DNA of 12,767 nucleotides from CAYPKG01 sp964411275 (GTDB lineage: Bacteria; Bacillota; Clostridia; Christensenellales; CAG-138). The position numbers and the translations under genes are program-made. The notes under the pieces were generated by a model. The model saw only the letters and a program-made list of their open reading frames with translations. It was not told the origin of the DNA and did no database searches. The stretch lies in assembly GCA_964411275.1 (NCBI GenBank), contig CAYPKG010000048.1, forward strand, positions 1-12,767, read 5' to 3'. Positions 6,584-12,767 of this stretch are shown piece after piece; the stretch's first letter is position 1, and each line of letters opens with the position of its first letter.

Positions 6584-7101
6584 AACCCAGGATAGCATCT
6601 TGGTGTGCTTGGGGCATTGTCTGCGGCTTAGCCGTCCTGATGCTAAGCGGCTGCGTCCGCCTTGCGCCGGCGCTCAAGGGGGAGCCCACGCCTGCGCCCA
6701 CACCTACCCCTGGTCTGCCCGCGGTTGAGCAGGAATTGGATATCCCCCCGGAAGAAACCGATTTTTTGGGGCAGCCGATTGCCGGGTCGGGGCATTATGC
6801 CCGGTATATCAGCTTTGAAAACATCCGGGTTTTTGAACACAACCTGGGTATGTTTCTGGATGGTATTTGCTCGAACGAGTACGGTGAAACCCTCAAGGGT
6901 AAAGCCCAAATCGCCTTTTTTGATAATAAGGGCGAGTTGATTGCGCAAGCAGATTTCTATACAGCTGGGGAAACCGGCCAATTGCTTCTGGAGCCCGGGG
7001 AAAACCTCATCTATGCGGACATTGGAACGGACACCGATGTGCAGATGATGGACTTTACGATAACGATAACCGAGGAGTTTTTACCGCTAGACGACCAATG
7101 A
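6580..7101 (+). CDS. Small secreted lipoprotein, FxLYD-like
   Basis: The 173-residue product begins with a lipoprotein signal peptide: basic MKPR, a hydrophobic stretch, and the lipobox LSGC with the lipidated Cys at 25. A Pro/Thr-rich linker (PTPAPTPTPG, about 36-47) leads to a compact beta-rich domain. The pattern in that domain (NIRVFEHNLG..., a central AFFDNKGELIAQAD, then LLEPGENLIY) resembles FxLYD-type extracellular domains. This is a loose family resemblance, not a firm assignment. The ATG at 6580 overlaps the pncB stop codon as ATGA, suggesting coupled translation, since no good ribosome binding site is present. An ATG at 6559 in the same frame would add seven residues and still give a signal peptide. 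The protein would be a substrate of the Lgt encoded two genes upstream. Function unknown. Confidence 0.75.
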   Translation: MKPRIASWCAWGIVCGLAVLMLSGCVRLAPALKGEPTPAPTPTPGLPAVEQELDIPPEETDFLGQPIAGSGHYARYISFENIRVFEHNLGMFLDGICSNEYGETLKGKAQIAFFDNKGELIAQADFYTAGETGQLLLEPGENLIYADIGTDTDVQMMDFTITITEEFLPLDDQ

Positions 7102-7112
7102 GTGGCTGGATC

Positions 7113-7150
7113 AAAAAAAACTTTAGTCGATGCTTTCCCATCGACTAAAG
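7113..7150 (-). terminator. Intrinsic terminator of the methionine operon
   Basis: CTTTAGTCGATG (7121-7132) and CATCGACTAAAG (7139-7150) form a perfect 12-bp stem. Read on the minus strand it is followed by eight T residues (the A-run at 7113-7120 on the + strand), 24 bases after the metH stop. On the + strand the stem is followed by AAGGCGC, so it should work well only for the minus-strand operon. No separate terminator for the lipoprotein gene was seen. Confidence 0.9.
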
Positions 7151-7173
7151 AAGGCGCTTAATTCATAATACAC

Positions 7174-9567
7174 TTACTTCCCATACACTTCTTGAGCGTA
7201 CCGCACAGAGGCCATGGCATCCTTCGCGAAGCAGTCCGCGCCGATGCGCTTGGCATATTCTTTCGTGAGCACCGCGCCGCCCACCATGATTTTACATTCG
7301 GGGTGCGCTTGACGCATGAGCTCGATGGTGCGGGCCATGCTGGGCACGGTGGTAGTCATCAGCGCGGACAGGCCTACAAGCCCCGCCTGATGGGATTTGA
7401 CGGCGTCTACCACTGTTTGCGGCGGCACATCCTTACCCAGGTCGATTACATGAAACCGATAGTTTTCTAAAAGCGCCCGGACGATGTTTTTGCCGATATC
7501 GTGGACGTCACCGTGGACGGTGGCCAGTACCACCGTGCCGCAATTGGCTGTAGCGCTCTCGCCCATAGAGGCGCGAATGACCTCAAATGCGGCCTTTGCC
7601 GCGTCCGCGCACATCAACAGCTGGGGCAGGAACAGAGTCCCCTTTTCAAACCGTTCTCCTGCGACATTCAGCGCGGGGATGAGCCCAGCTTCGATGACCG
7701 CGAGAGGATCATTGGAGGCGAGCGCGGCCTTTGCGGCTAAGGCCGCGGGCTGTTTGAGTCCCTTTAATACCGCCTGATATAGATCCATGCCGCCTTCCGC
7801 CACAGAAACCTGTGCCGATTGCGGCTGCGTACCGGCATATGCCGCTATAAACTGGCTGCACTGGACATCTTGCCCTAAAAGCGCGGCGCAGGCGCGCCAG
7901 GCGTCCATCATGCCTGTGGCAAAAGGGTTCATGATGGCGGCATTTAGTCCCGCGCCGATTGCCAGGGCGAAAAAATTCGCGTTGATCAAATCCCGGCGGG
8001 GGAGGCCGAAGGATACATTGGACACGCCCAACGAGGTGCAAACACCAAGCTCTTTTGTAAACCGGCGCACGCATTCCAATGTGATGAGTGCGTTGTCCTG
8101 TCCGGCGCTGATTGTCATTGTCAGCGGGTCAAACAAGAACGCCTCCTTTTCAATCCCGTATTCGGCGGCGCGGGCGAGGATGCGCTTTGCAATCTCCATG
8201 CGCCCCTCCACAGTTTCGGGAATACCATTTTCATCCAGCGTCAACGCCACGATCACACCGCCGTATTTCTCTATGAGCGGGAAAACGGCGGCCATGGATT
8301 GCTCTTTCCCGTTGACGGAATTGACGATGGGCTTGCCGTTATACAGCCGCATTGCCCGGGCCATTGCCTCTTCGTCCGCGGTGTCAAGCTGGAGCGGCAG
8401 GTCGCATACGCCTTGAATCTGTTCCATGATGTCTGCTAGCACCGCAACTTCGTCTATTTCAGGCAGGCCCGCGTTCACGTCCAGGGCTTGCACGCCCGCT
8501 TCCTGCTGGCGGATGGCTTCCTGCAAAATATAGTCATAGTCATGATCCCTTAACGCCTGCTTCAAGCGTGCCTTGCCTGTGGGGTTGATGCGCTCGCCGA
8601 TGAGTACCGGCGCGCCCGAGCCAAAGAACACGGCCTTGCCATAGGAGGACGCGATGGTCAGCCGCTTTTTCGTGACAGGGGGGACGGGGATCGCACTACA
8701 TGTGTCCACCAGCGCGCGGATATGGGCCGGCGTGGTGCCACAGCAGCCGCCAAGCAGCCAAGTTCCGGCTTTCGCGGCTTCGGTCATGAGGCTTGCGAAT
8801 TCCGCAGGGCCTACGTCGAATACGGTTTTGCCGTTTTCTTCCCGGGGCAGCCCTGCATTTGGGTTCAGGATCACGGGCAGGCTGGTGAGGGAGATGAGCT
8901 CCCCCACGAAAGGGAGCATCTCCTTGGGGCCAAGGCTGCAGTTAAAGCCCAGCGCATCCACGCCCAGGCCCTCTAAAAGCGCCACGATGGAGGGGATGTC
9001 CCCGCCTGTCAACAGCTTTCCCTTTTGATCCACAGTAACGGTAGCGCAGATGGGCAGATCAGAATTTTCCTTGACCGCCAGCACGGCCGCCTTCAATTCA
9101 TAGGTATCGGACATGGTTTCGATCAAGGCGAGATTGGCCCCGGCCTTAGCGCCCGCCGTTACGCTGTCGGCAAACAGGCTTACCGCCTCCTCAAACCCCA
9201 GGTCGCCCAGGGGTTTTAACAGTTTACCGGTAGGCCCGATATCCAGGGCCACAAACCGGTTCTCCCGTTCCGCTTTCGGCAAAGCCGCGATGGCCTTGCG
9301 GGCGTTTTCCACGGCGGCTGAGGCGACCTCACCGGGTGCGTATCCGGTGTCAGAGAGTTTGTATCGGTTGCAGCCGAATGTGTTCGTCTTTACTATATTG
9401 CAGCCCGACGCCAGGTAGGCGCTGTGAATGGAGATCACCGCCTCTGGGTTGGTCACGTTCCAAACGTCCGGGGATTGCCCCGGGCCAAGGCCAGCCTCTT
9501 GCAGCATGGTACCCATGGCCCCGTCAAAGAACAATATCCGATTGCCAAGAAGGTTTTTGAAATCCAC
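7174..9567 (-). CDS. metH: Cobalamin-dependent methionine synthase, lacking the reactivation domain
   Basis: The enzyme moves a methyl group from methyltetrahydrofolate through cobalamin to homocysteine. Domains run in the usual order: the homocysteine/zinc domain (about 5-300) with Cys210 in GFNCS and Cys275-Cys276 in GGCCGT; the pterin domain (about 320-590) beginning GERINPTGKARLKQAL; the cobalamin cap (about 600-680); and the cobalamin domain with D687-x-H689-x-x-G692 in HGDVHDIGKN, His689 being the lower cobalt ligand. The protein ends there at 797 residues, against about 1,200 for full-length MetH; the missing AdoMet-binding reactivation domain is encoded just upstream as its own gene. 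The start is the GTG at 9567, eight bases after AAAAAAGGAG (9576-9585), giving MDFKNLLGNRILFFDGAMG. A more distant in-frame ATG (9630) lies inside the upstream gene and adds non-family residues. It is the last gene of the operon. Confidence 0.95.
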   Translation of the reverse strand: MDFKNLLGNRILFFDGAMGTMLQEAGLGPGQSPDVWNVTNPEAVISIHSAYLASGCNIVKTNTFGCNRYKLSDTGYAPGEVASAAVENARKAIAALPKAERENRFVALDIGPTGKLLKPLGDLGFEEAVSLFADSVTAGAKAGANLALIETMSDTYELKAAVLAVKENSDLPICATVTVDQKGKLLTGGDIPSIVALLEGLGVDALGFNCSLGPKEMLPFVGELISLTSLPVILNPNAGLPREENGKTVFDVGPAEFASLMTEAAKAGTWLLGGCCGTTPAHIRALVDTCSAIPVPPVTKKRLTIASSYGKAVFFGSGAPVLIGERINPTGKARLKQALRDHDYDYILQEAIRQQEAGVQALDVNAGLPEIDEVAVLADIMEQIQGVCDLPLQLDTADEEAMARAMRLYNGKPIVNSVNGKEQSMAAVFPLIEKYGGVIVALTLDENGIPETVEGRMEIAKRILARAAEYGIEKEAFLFDPLTMTISAGQDNALITLECVRRFTKELGVCTSLGVSNVSFGLPRRDLINANFFALAIGAGLNAAIMNPFATGMMDAWRACAALLGQDVQCSQFIAAYAGTQPQSAQVSVAEGGMDLYQAVLKGLKQPAALAAKAALASNDPLAVIEAGLIPALNVAGERFEKGTLFLPQLLMCADAAKAAFEVIRASMGESATANCGTVVLATVHGDVHDIGKNIVRALLENYRFHVIDLGKDVPPQTVVDAVKSHQAGLVGLSALMTTTVPSMARTIELMRQAHPECKIMVGGAVLTKEYAKRIGADCFAKDAMASVRYAQEVYGK

Positions 9568-9586
9568 TGGAACAGCTCCTTTTTTG

Positions 9587-10231
9587 TTAGTCCTTGCGAA
9601 ACCCGCAGTCCGTATTTGGGCAGGCTGCACATTTGTTTGCAGAGCAGGGCTGCCGTTCGGCTGTCCGGCCGATAATGGCAGTCACGGACTTCAGGGGGGT
9701 TAGCATGTGGGAGTCCGTCTCTGTCAGCCCGATTGCCTTGTCCGCCTGTAATAAACGCAGTATCGGCCCTTGGTATTCGATGGAAAATCCGCCGTAGCCG
9801 GGGGAGAAGCGGGGTTTTAGATACAGCATATCCCGCTGGGCTTCATCTAGCAAGCGTTTTTCCTGTTCGTCGCAATAACACTCGATCATTGACGCGGCAG
9901 CCGCCTGCAATACAAGCGCCCCGCTCATGTCCGTTTTCGAAAGCCGCGCGGCGTGCCGGTCCACCTGTGCGCCCAGCGTGGCCGCAAACACGATGGCGTC
10001 CTGGCAGCCAGAAAGGTGCCGGGCAAGCCCAGGGCTTTCTATCGCCGTATCGCCCAGCATCACCAGGGTTCCGTCAATGGACAGCGGCAGAACACGGCTT
10101 ACCTGCCGGGGGCATGCGATTGCGGCAAGATGATTACAGCTTGCCGCGATTAAACTATCAAGTTGCTCGTCCGGTTCTCCTTTATGCCCTAAATAGCGAA
10201 GGATTTCCGGCACACGAAACAGGGTACCCAT
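9587..10231 (-). CDS. Stand-alone methionine synthase reactivation domain protein
   Basis: The 214-residue protein corresponds to the C-terminal activation domain of MetH (Met_synt_B12 family), which binds AdoMet and remethylates cobalamin after it is oxidised to cob(II)alamin. The AdoMet-site motif RFSPGY (141-146, the R-x-x-x-G-Y of E. coli MetH) is present, followed by LQADKAIGLTETDSHMLTPLKSVTAIIG, here noted as the L-T-E-T and P-L-K-S-V segments typical of the family. The last 20 residues hold four Cys (196, 201, 204, 209) spaced C-x4-C-x2-C-x4-C, absent from E. coli MetH. This could bind metal or an iron-sulphur cluster, but that is inference. The ATG overlaps the metF stop codon by one base (TGATG), and no ribosome binding site is visible, so translation is probably coupled to metF. 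A 19-base gap leads to metH. It must act on MetH in trans, with an unidentified electron donor. Confidence 0.88.
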   Translation of the reverse strand: MGTLFRVPEILRYLGHKGEPDEQLDSLIAASCNHLAAIACPRQVSRVLPLSIDGTLVMLGDTAIESPGLARHLSGCQDAIVFAATLGAQVDRHAARLSKTDMSGALVLQAAAASMIECYCDEQEKRLLDEAQRDMLYLKPRFSPGYGGFSIEYQGPILRLLQADKAIGLTETDSHMLTPLKSVTAIIGRTAERQPCSANKCAACPNTDCGFRKD

Positions 10232-11100
10232 CAGCTTGCTTTCAAAATGCAGCTGAGGTTGCCGATGATCCGCCCGGCGATGTCGGGCCGGTTCATGGTG
10301 TAAATATGCACACCGCGCACGCCGTTGGCGATGAGATCGATGATCTGCTCTGTGGTGTAGGCGATGCCCGCCTGCTCCATGGCCTGGTCGTCATCGCCAA
10401 AGCGGTCCAGTATGCTTAAAAACCGGGGAGGCAAAACGGCGCCTGACAGCTTGACTATACGGCCGATCTGCTTTTTGTTGGTGACAGGCATGATCCCCGC
10501 CAGCACCGGCACCGTCACATTCTTTGCGTGAAGTTTGTACATAAAGCGGTACAGAACGTCGTTATCAAAGAACATTTGGGTGGTAAGAAAATCACAGCCC
10601 GCGTCCACTTTAGCCTTTAAAAACTCAATGTCCTGGGTTTGATTGCTGCTTTCCACATGCCCTTCCGGGTAGCACGCGGCGCCGATACAGAAATTGCCCC
10701 GAAGCTTGATGGCTTTTACAAGCTCGTTGGCGTGCTGATAGCAGTCGCCGCTTGGAGCGGTGATCCCCTCGGGCAGGTCGCCGCGAAGCGCCAGCACGTT
10801 TTGGATGCCACGCCGCTCCATCTCAGACAGGATACCGTCAAGATCCGCCTTGTTGGCGGATACACAGGTCAGGTGCGCCAGGGCATTTACGCCGCATGCC
10901 TGTATCCGGCTTGCGATCTTCAATGTGTTTTTCGACGTGTTGCCGCTGGCTCCGTATGTGATGCTCATAAAATCCGGCCCAAGCTGCGCCGTTTTCTGTA
11001 CGATTTCATACGCTCTGGGAAGATCCGTCCCCTGCTTTGGCGGGAATAGCTCGCAGGAAAGCGTGGTGGATTTCGTATTTAATATGTCTCGGATTAACAT
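10231..11100 (-). CDS. metF: 5,10-methylenetetrahydrofolate reductase
   Basis: This flavin enzyme makes 5-methyltetrahydrofolate, the methyl donor used by MetH. It is 289 residues, a normal MetF length, and forms a single TIM-barrel domain. CELFPPK carries the expected catalytic Glu (17), and LRGDLPEG carries Asp108, the counterpart of the E. coli folate-binding Asp120. TQMFFDN and AGIMP follow, as in the family. The ATG at 11100 sits five bases after GGAGGA, which lies inside the end of metA, and the two genes overlap by seven bases. The 3' end overlaps the activation-domain gene by one base. No partner subunit gene (such as metV of some acetogens) is seen here. Confidence 0.95.
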   Translation of the reverse strand: MLIRDILNTKSTTLSCELFPPKQGTDLPRAYEIVQKTAQLGPDFMSITYGASGNTSKNTLKIASRIQACGVNALAHLTCVSANKADLDGILSEMERRGIQNVLALRGDLPEGITAPSGDCYQHANELVKAIKLRGNFCIGAACYPEGHVESSNQTQDIEFLKAKVDAGCDFLTTQMFFDNDVLYRFMYKLHAKNVTVPVLAGIMPVTNKKQIGRIVKLSGAVLPPRFLSILDRFGDDDQAMEQAGIAYTTEQIIDLIANGVRGVHIYTMNRPDIAGRIIGNLSCILKAS

Positions 11101-12071
11101 GTTGCTCCTCCATGATTGTTTTCTGTTACGCTGCCTCTGGCGCGCTGCTTTTCCTGGTATACGGCGTGAATGTCATAGGGCGTTTCCTGATAGACAAAAT
11201 AATTGAGCCAGTTGCCGTACAGAAGGTTTCCGTGGGAACGCCATGTGACCATACGCGGCTTGGAGGCGTCGTCCTCGGGGTAATAGTGGAAAGGCGGGCG
11301 GGTGGGAAATCCGGCGCTGATATCCCGCTTAAACTCCAACCCCAGTGTCTCTGCGTCATACTCGCTGTGGCCGGTGACGAAAATCCGGCTGCCGTCCCGG
11401 CTTGCCGCCAAGTACAGGCCTGCCTGCTCGGAAACGCAAAGGACCTGAAGCTCCGGATGCGCCGCCACGTCGTTGACGCTGACGGTGGTGTGACGGCTGT
11501 GGGGGGCGTAAAATGTATCGTCAAAGCCGCGCACCAGCTTGTGGGTAGGCGTGATAATATGATGCGGATACACGCCAAACAGCTTTTGCGGCAGAGGCCT
11601 TTTCTCGATACCGTAAAAATGATACAGCGCTGCCTGGGCCGCCCAGCAAATGAACAACGTGGAGAATACATGTGTTTCAGCCCAGTCCATCACCCGGCAC
11701 AGCTCCTCCCAGTAGGTGACCTCCTCGAAGGCCATCTGCTCTACCGGCGCGCCTGTGATGATCAGACCATCAAAAAGCTGATCCTCAATCTCGTCAAATG
11801 TGCGGTAAAACGCCGTGAGGTGTGCCTTGTCCGTGTTGCGGCTTTTATAGCTTTTTGTGTGCAGCAGCGTGACTTCCACCTGCAGGGGCGTATTCCCCAG
11901 CACCCTGAGAAGCTGGGTTTCGGTGGCCAGCTTGGTGGGCATCAAGTTCATGATGATGATGCGAAGGGGGCGGATATCCTGGGTGGTCGCACGCTCATCG
12001 TTCATGACGAATATGTTCTCTCCCGCCAATATATCGCCTGCGGGCAAGCCATCGGGTATTTTAACCGGCAT
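11094..12071 (-). CDS. metA: Homoserine O-acetyltransferase of the MetA family (predicted acetyl-CoA type)
   Basis: The protein activates homoserine for sulphur incorporation. It is 325 residues and aligns without gaps to E. coli MetA through the core, so numbering matches: Cys142 in FICWAAQAA is the acyl-enzyme nucleophile, and His235 and Glu237 in TGHSEYD complete the triad. Residue 111, in TGAPVEQ, is Glu; in this family Glu111 goes with acetyl-CoA and Gly111 with succinyl-CoA, so the product should be O-acetylhomoserine. That prediction agrees with the sulfhydrylase gene upstream. The C-terminal 20 or so residues (after about 305) are an extra tail rich in Arg, Gly, Asn and His. The ATG at 12071 follows AAGGAGGGAG, which overlaps the stop codon of the upstream gene; a longer reading from 12146 adds non-family sequence inside that gene. 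The 3' end overlaps metF by seven bases. Confidence 0.95.
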   Translation of the reverse strand: MPVKIPDGLPAGDILAGENIFVMNDERATTQDIRPLRIIIMNLMPTKLATETQLLRVLGNTPLQVEVTLLHTKSYKSRNTDKAHLTAFYRTFDEIEDQLFDGLIITGAPVEQMAFEEVTYWEELCRVMDWAETHVFSTLFICWAAQAALYHFYGIEKRPLPQKLFGVYPHHIITPTHKLVRGFDDTFYAPHSRHTTVSVNDVAAHPELQVLCVSEQAGLYLAASRDGSRIFVTGHSEYDAETLGLEFKRDISAGFPTRPPFHYYPEDDASKPRMVTWRSHGNLLYGNWLNYFVYQETPYDIHAVYQEKQRARGSVTENNHGGATC

Positions 12072-12084
12072 GAATACTCCCTCC

Positions 12085-12767
12085 TTATCGCTGTGACGCC
12101 TGCAGCGCCTGTTCAATATCCGCGATGAGATCGTTGATGTCCTCAATGCCCACGGACAGACGGATCATATCCGGGCCAACACCGGCGGCTACGAGGGCTT
12201 CCTCGCTCATCTGGGAATGGGTGGTGCTGGCCGGGTGCACCACGAGAGAGCGCACATCAGACACGTTGGAAACCAGGGCAAATATATTCAGCGCGTCGAT
12301 AAACTTGCGCCCGGCCTCAATGCCGCCCTTCACGCCAAATGTAAAGATGCCGCCCACGCCCTTTTTGAAGTATTTTTTTGCCCGCTCATGGTATTTGTCG
12401 TTTTCAAGCGCCGGGTGGTTGACCCAATTGACCAGGGGATGGTTTTCGAGATATTGCGCGATCCTAAGGGCGTTCTCGCAATGGCGGTCCATCCGCAGGC
12501 TCAGGGTTGTCAACCCCTGTAAGAGCAAAAACGCGTTGAAGGGGGAGAGGCATGCTCCGGTGTCGCGCAGGAACCCAGCCCTAAGCTTGGCGAGATATCC
12601 GGTCTTGCCAAGATCGGCGTACACCAAGCCATGATAGGCCGCGTCCGGCTCGTTGAATTCTTTGAAGCGGGGGTTTCCCAAGAATTCGAATGTGCCGAGA
12701 TCGGATACGCTGCCGCCCATTGTGGTGCCGTTACCGCCGATATACTTGGTGAGGGAATGGACGGTAA
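12085..12767 (-). CDS. metY: O-acetylhomoserine sulfhydrylase-type PLP enzyme (C-terminal part)
   Basis: The visible 226 residues are the C-terminal half of a Cys/Met-metabolism PLP enzyme; the gene runs off the right edge, so its start and promoter are not seen. The Schiff-base lysine lies in SLTKYIGG, at visible residue 7. It is followed by the long insert (GNPRFKEFNEP, AAYHGLVYADLG) and LRDTGACLSPFNAFLLLQG, typical of O-acetylhomoserine sulfhydrylases rather than the shorter cystathionine gamma-synthases. SLVVHPASTTHSQ and MIRLSVGIED close the fold. It would convert O-acetylhomoserine and sulfide to homocysteine, matching the predicted acetyl specificity of the next gene. The TAA stop overlaps the metA ribosome binding site, and 13 bases separate the two genes. 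A cystathionine gamma-synthase role is less likely but not excluded without the N-terminal half. Confidence 0.88.
   Translation of the reverse strand, partial: TVHSLTKYIGGNGTTMGGSVSDLGTFEFLGNPRFKEFNEPDAAYHGLVYADLGKTGYLAKLRAGFLRDTGACLSPFNAFLLLQGLTTLSLRMDRHCENALRIAQYLENHPLVNWVNHPALENDKYHERAKKYFKKGVGGIFTFGVKGGIEAGRKFIDALNIFALVSNVSDVRSLVVHPASTTHSQMSEEALVAAGVGPDMIRLSVGIEDINDLIADIEQALQASQR

Noticed and set aside
9568..9630. metH starting at the ATG at 9630
   Set aside because: That start adds 21 non-family residues inside the upstream gene. The GTG at 9567 follows AAAAAAGGAG and gives the usual MetH N-terminus.
11037..12128. 363-codon open frame on the + strand opposite metA
   Set aside because: MetA on the minus strand has every catalytic residue and conserved length; the + strand frame is its antisense shadow in GC-rich sequence.

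Overview
The window looks like a piece of a bacterial chromosome from a Clostridia-type Firmicute of moderate to fairly high GC. The grounds are strong AGGAGG-type ribosome binding sites, a TIGR04086-type small membrane protein, a MetA with the acetyl-CoA type residue, a methionine synthase split from its reactivation domain, and U-tract terminators. No mobile element, CRISPR array, tRNA or rRNA gene was seen. The organism call is inference; genus cannot be read from this stretch.

Layout. On the + strand, a recognisable promoter (57-85) drives an EF-G-like GTPase (172-2244) with altered G motifs. A leader full of competing hairpins (2252-2341) follows, then homoserine kinase thrB (2360-3250) and a clear terminator (3271-3301). 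Next come a small four-helix membrane protein (3350-3766), a non-coding stretch of about 270 bases with several hairpins and no assigned role (3767-4040), and a tight + strand group: lgt (4041-5135), nicotinate phosphoribosyltransferase pncB (5141-6583) and a small lipoprotein (6580-7101). The rest, from 12767 down to 7174, is one minus-strand methionine operon: metY-type sulfhydrylase (cut by the window edge), metA, metF, a MetH reactivation protein and metH, closed by a terminator at 7113-7150.

How the genes work together. The minus-strand operon encodes a full route from homoserine to methionine: homoserine to O-acetylhomoserine (MetA, Glu111), direct sulfhydrylation to homocysteine (MetY), methyl supply from methylenetetrahydrofolate (MetF), cobalamin-dependent methylation (MetH), and rescue of oxidised cobalamin (separate activation protein). 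Gene junctions overlap or are 13-19 bases apart, so the five genes are very probably co-transcribed; any SAM riboswitch or T-box would lie upstream of the window. ThrB uses the same homoserine for threonine, so both branches from homoserine lie within 13 kb, in separate transcription units. Lgt attaches diacylglycerol to prolipoproteins, and a lipoprotein gene sits two genes downstream.

Nothing here is clearly a new system. The places most worth a second look are the hairpin-rich thrB leader, the structured gap before lgt, the acidic repeat-bearing tail of Lgt, the non-canonical GTPase motifs of the EF-G paralogue, and the Cys-rich tail of the MetH reactivation protein.
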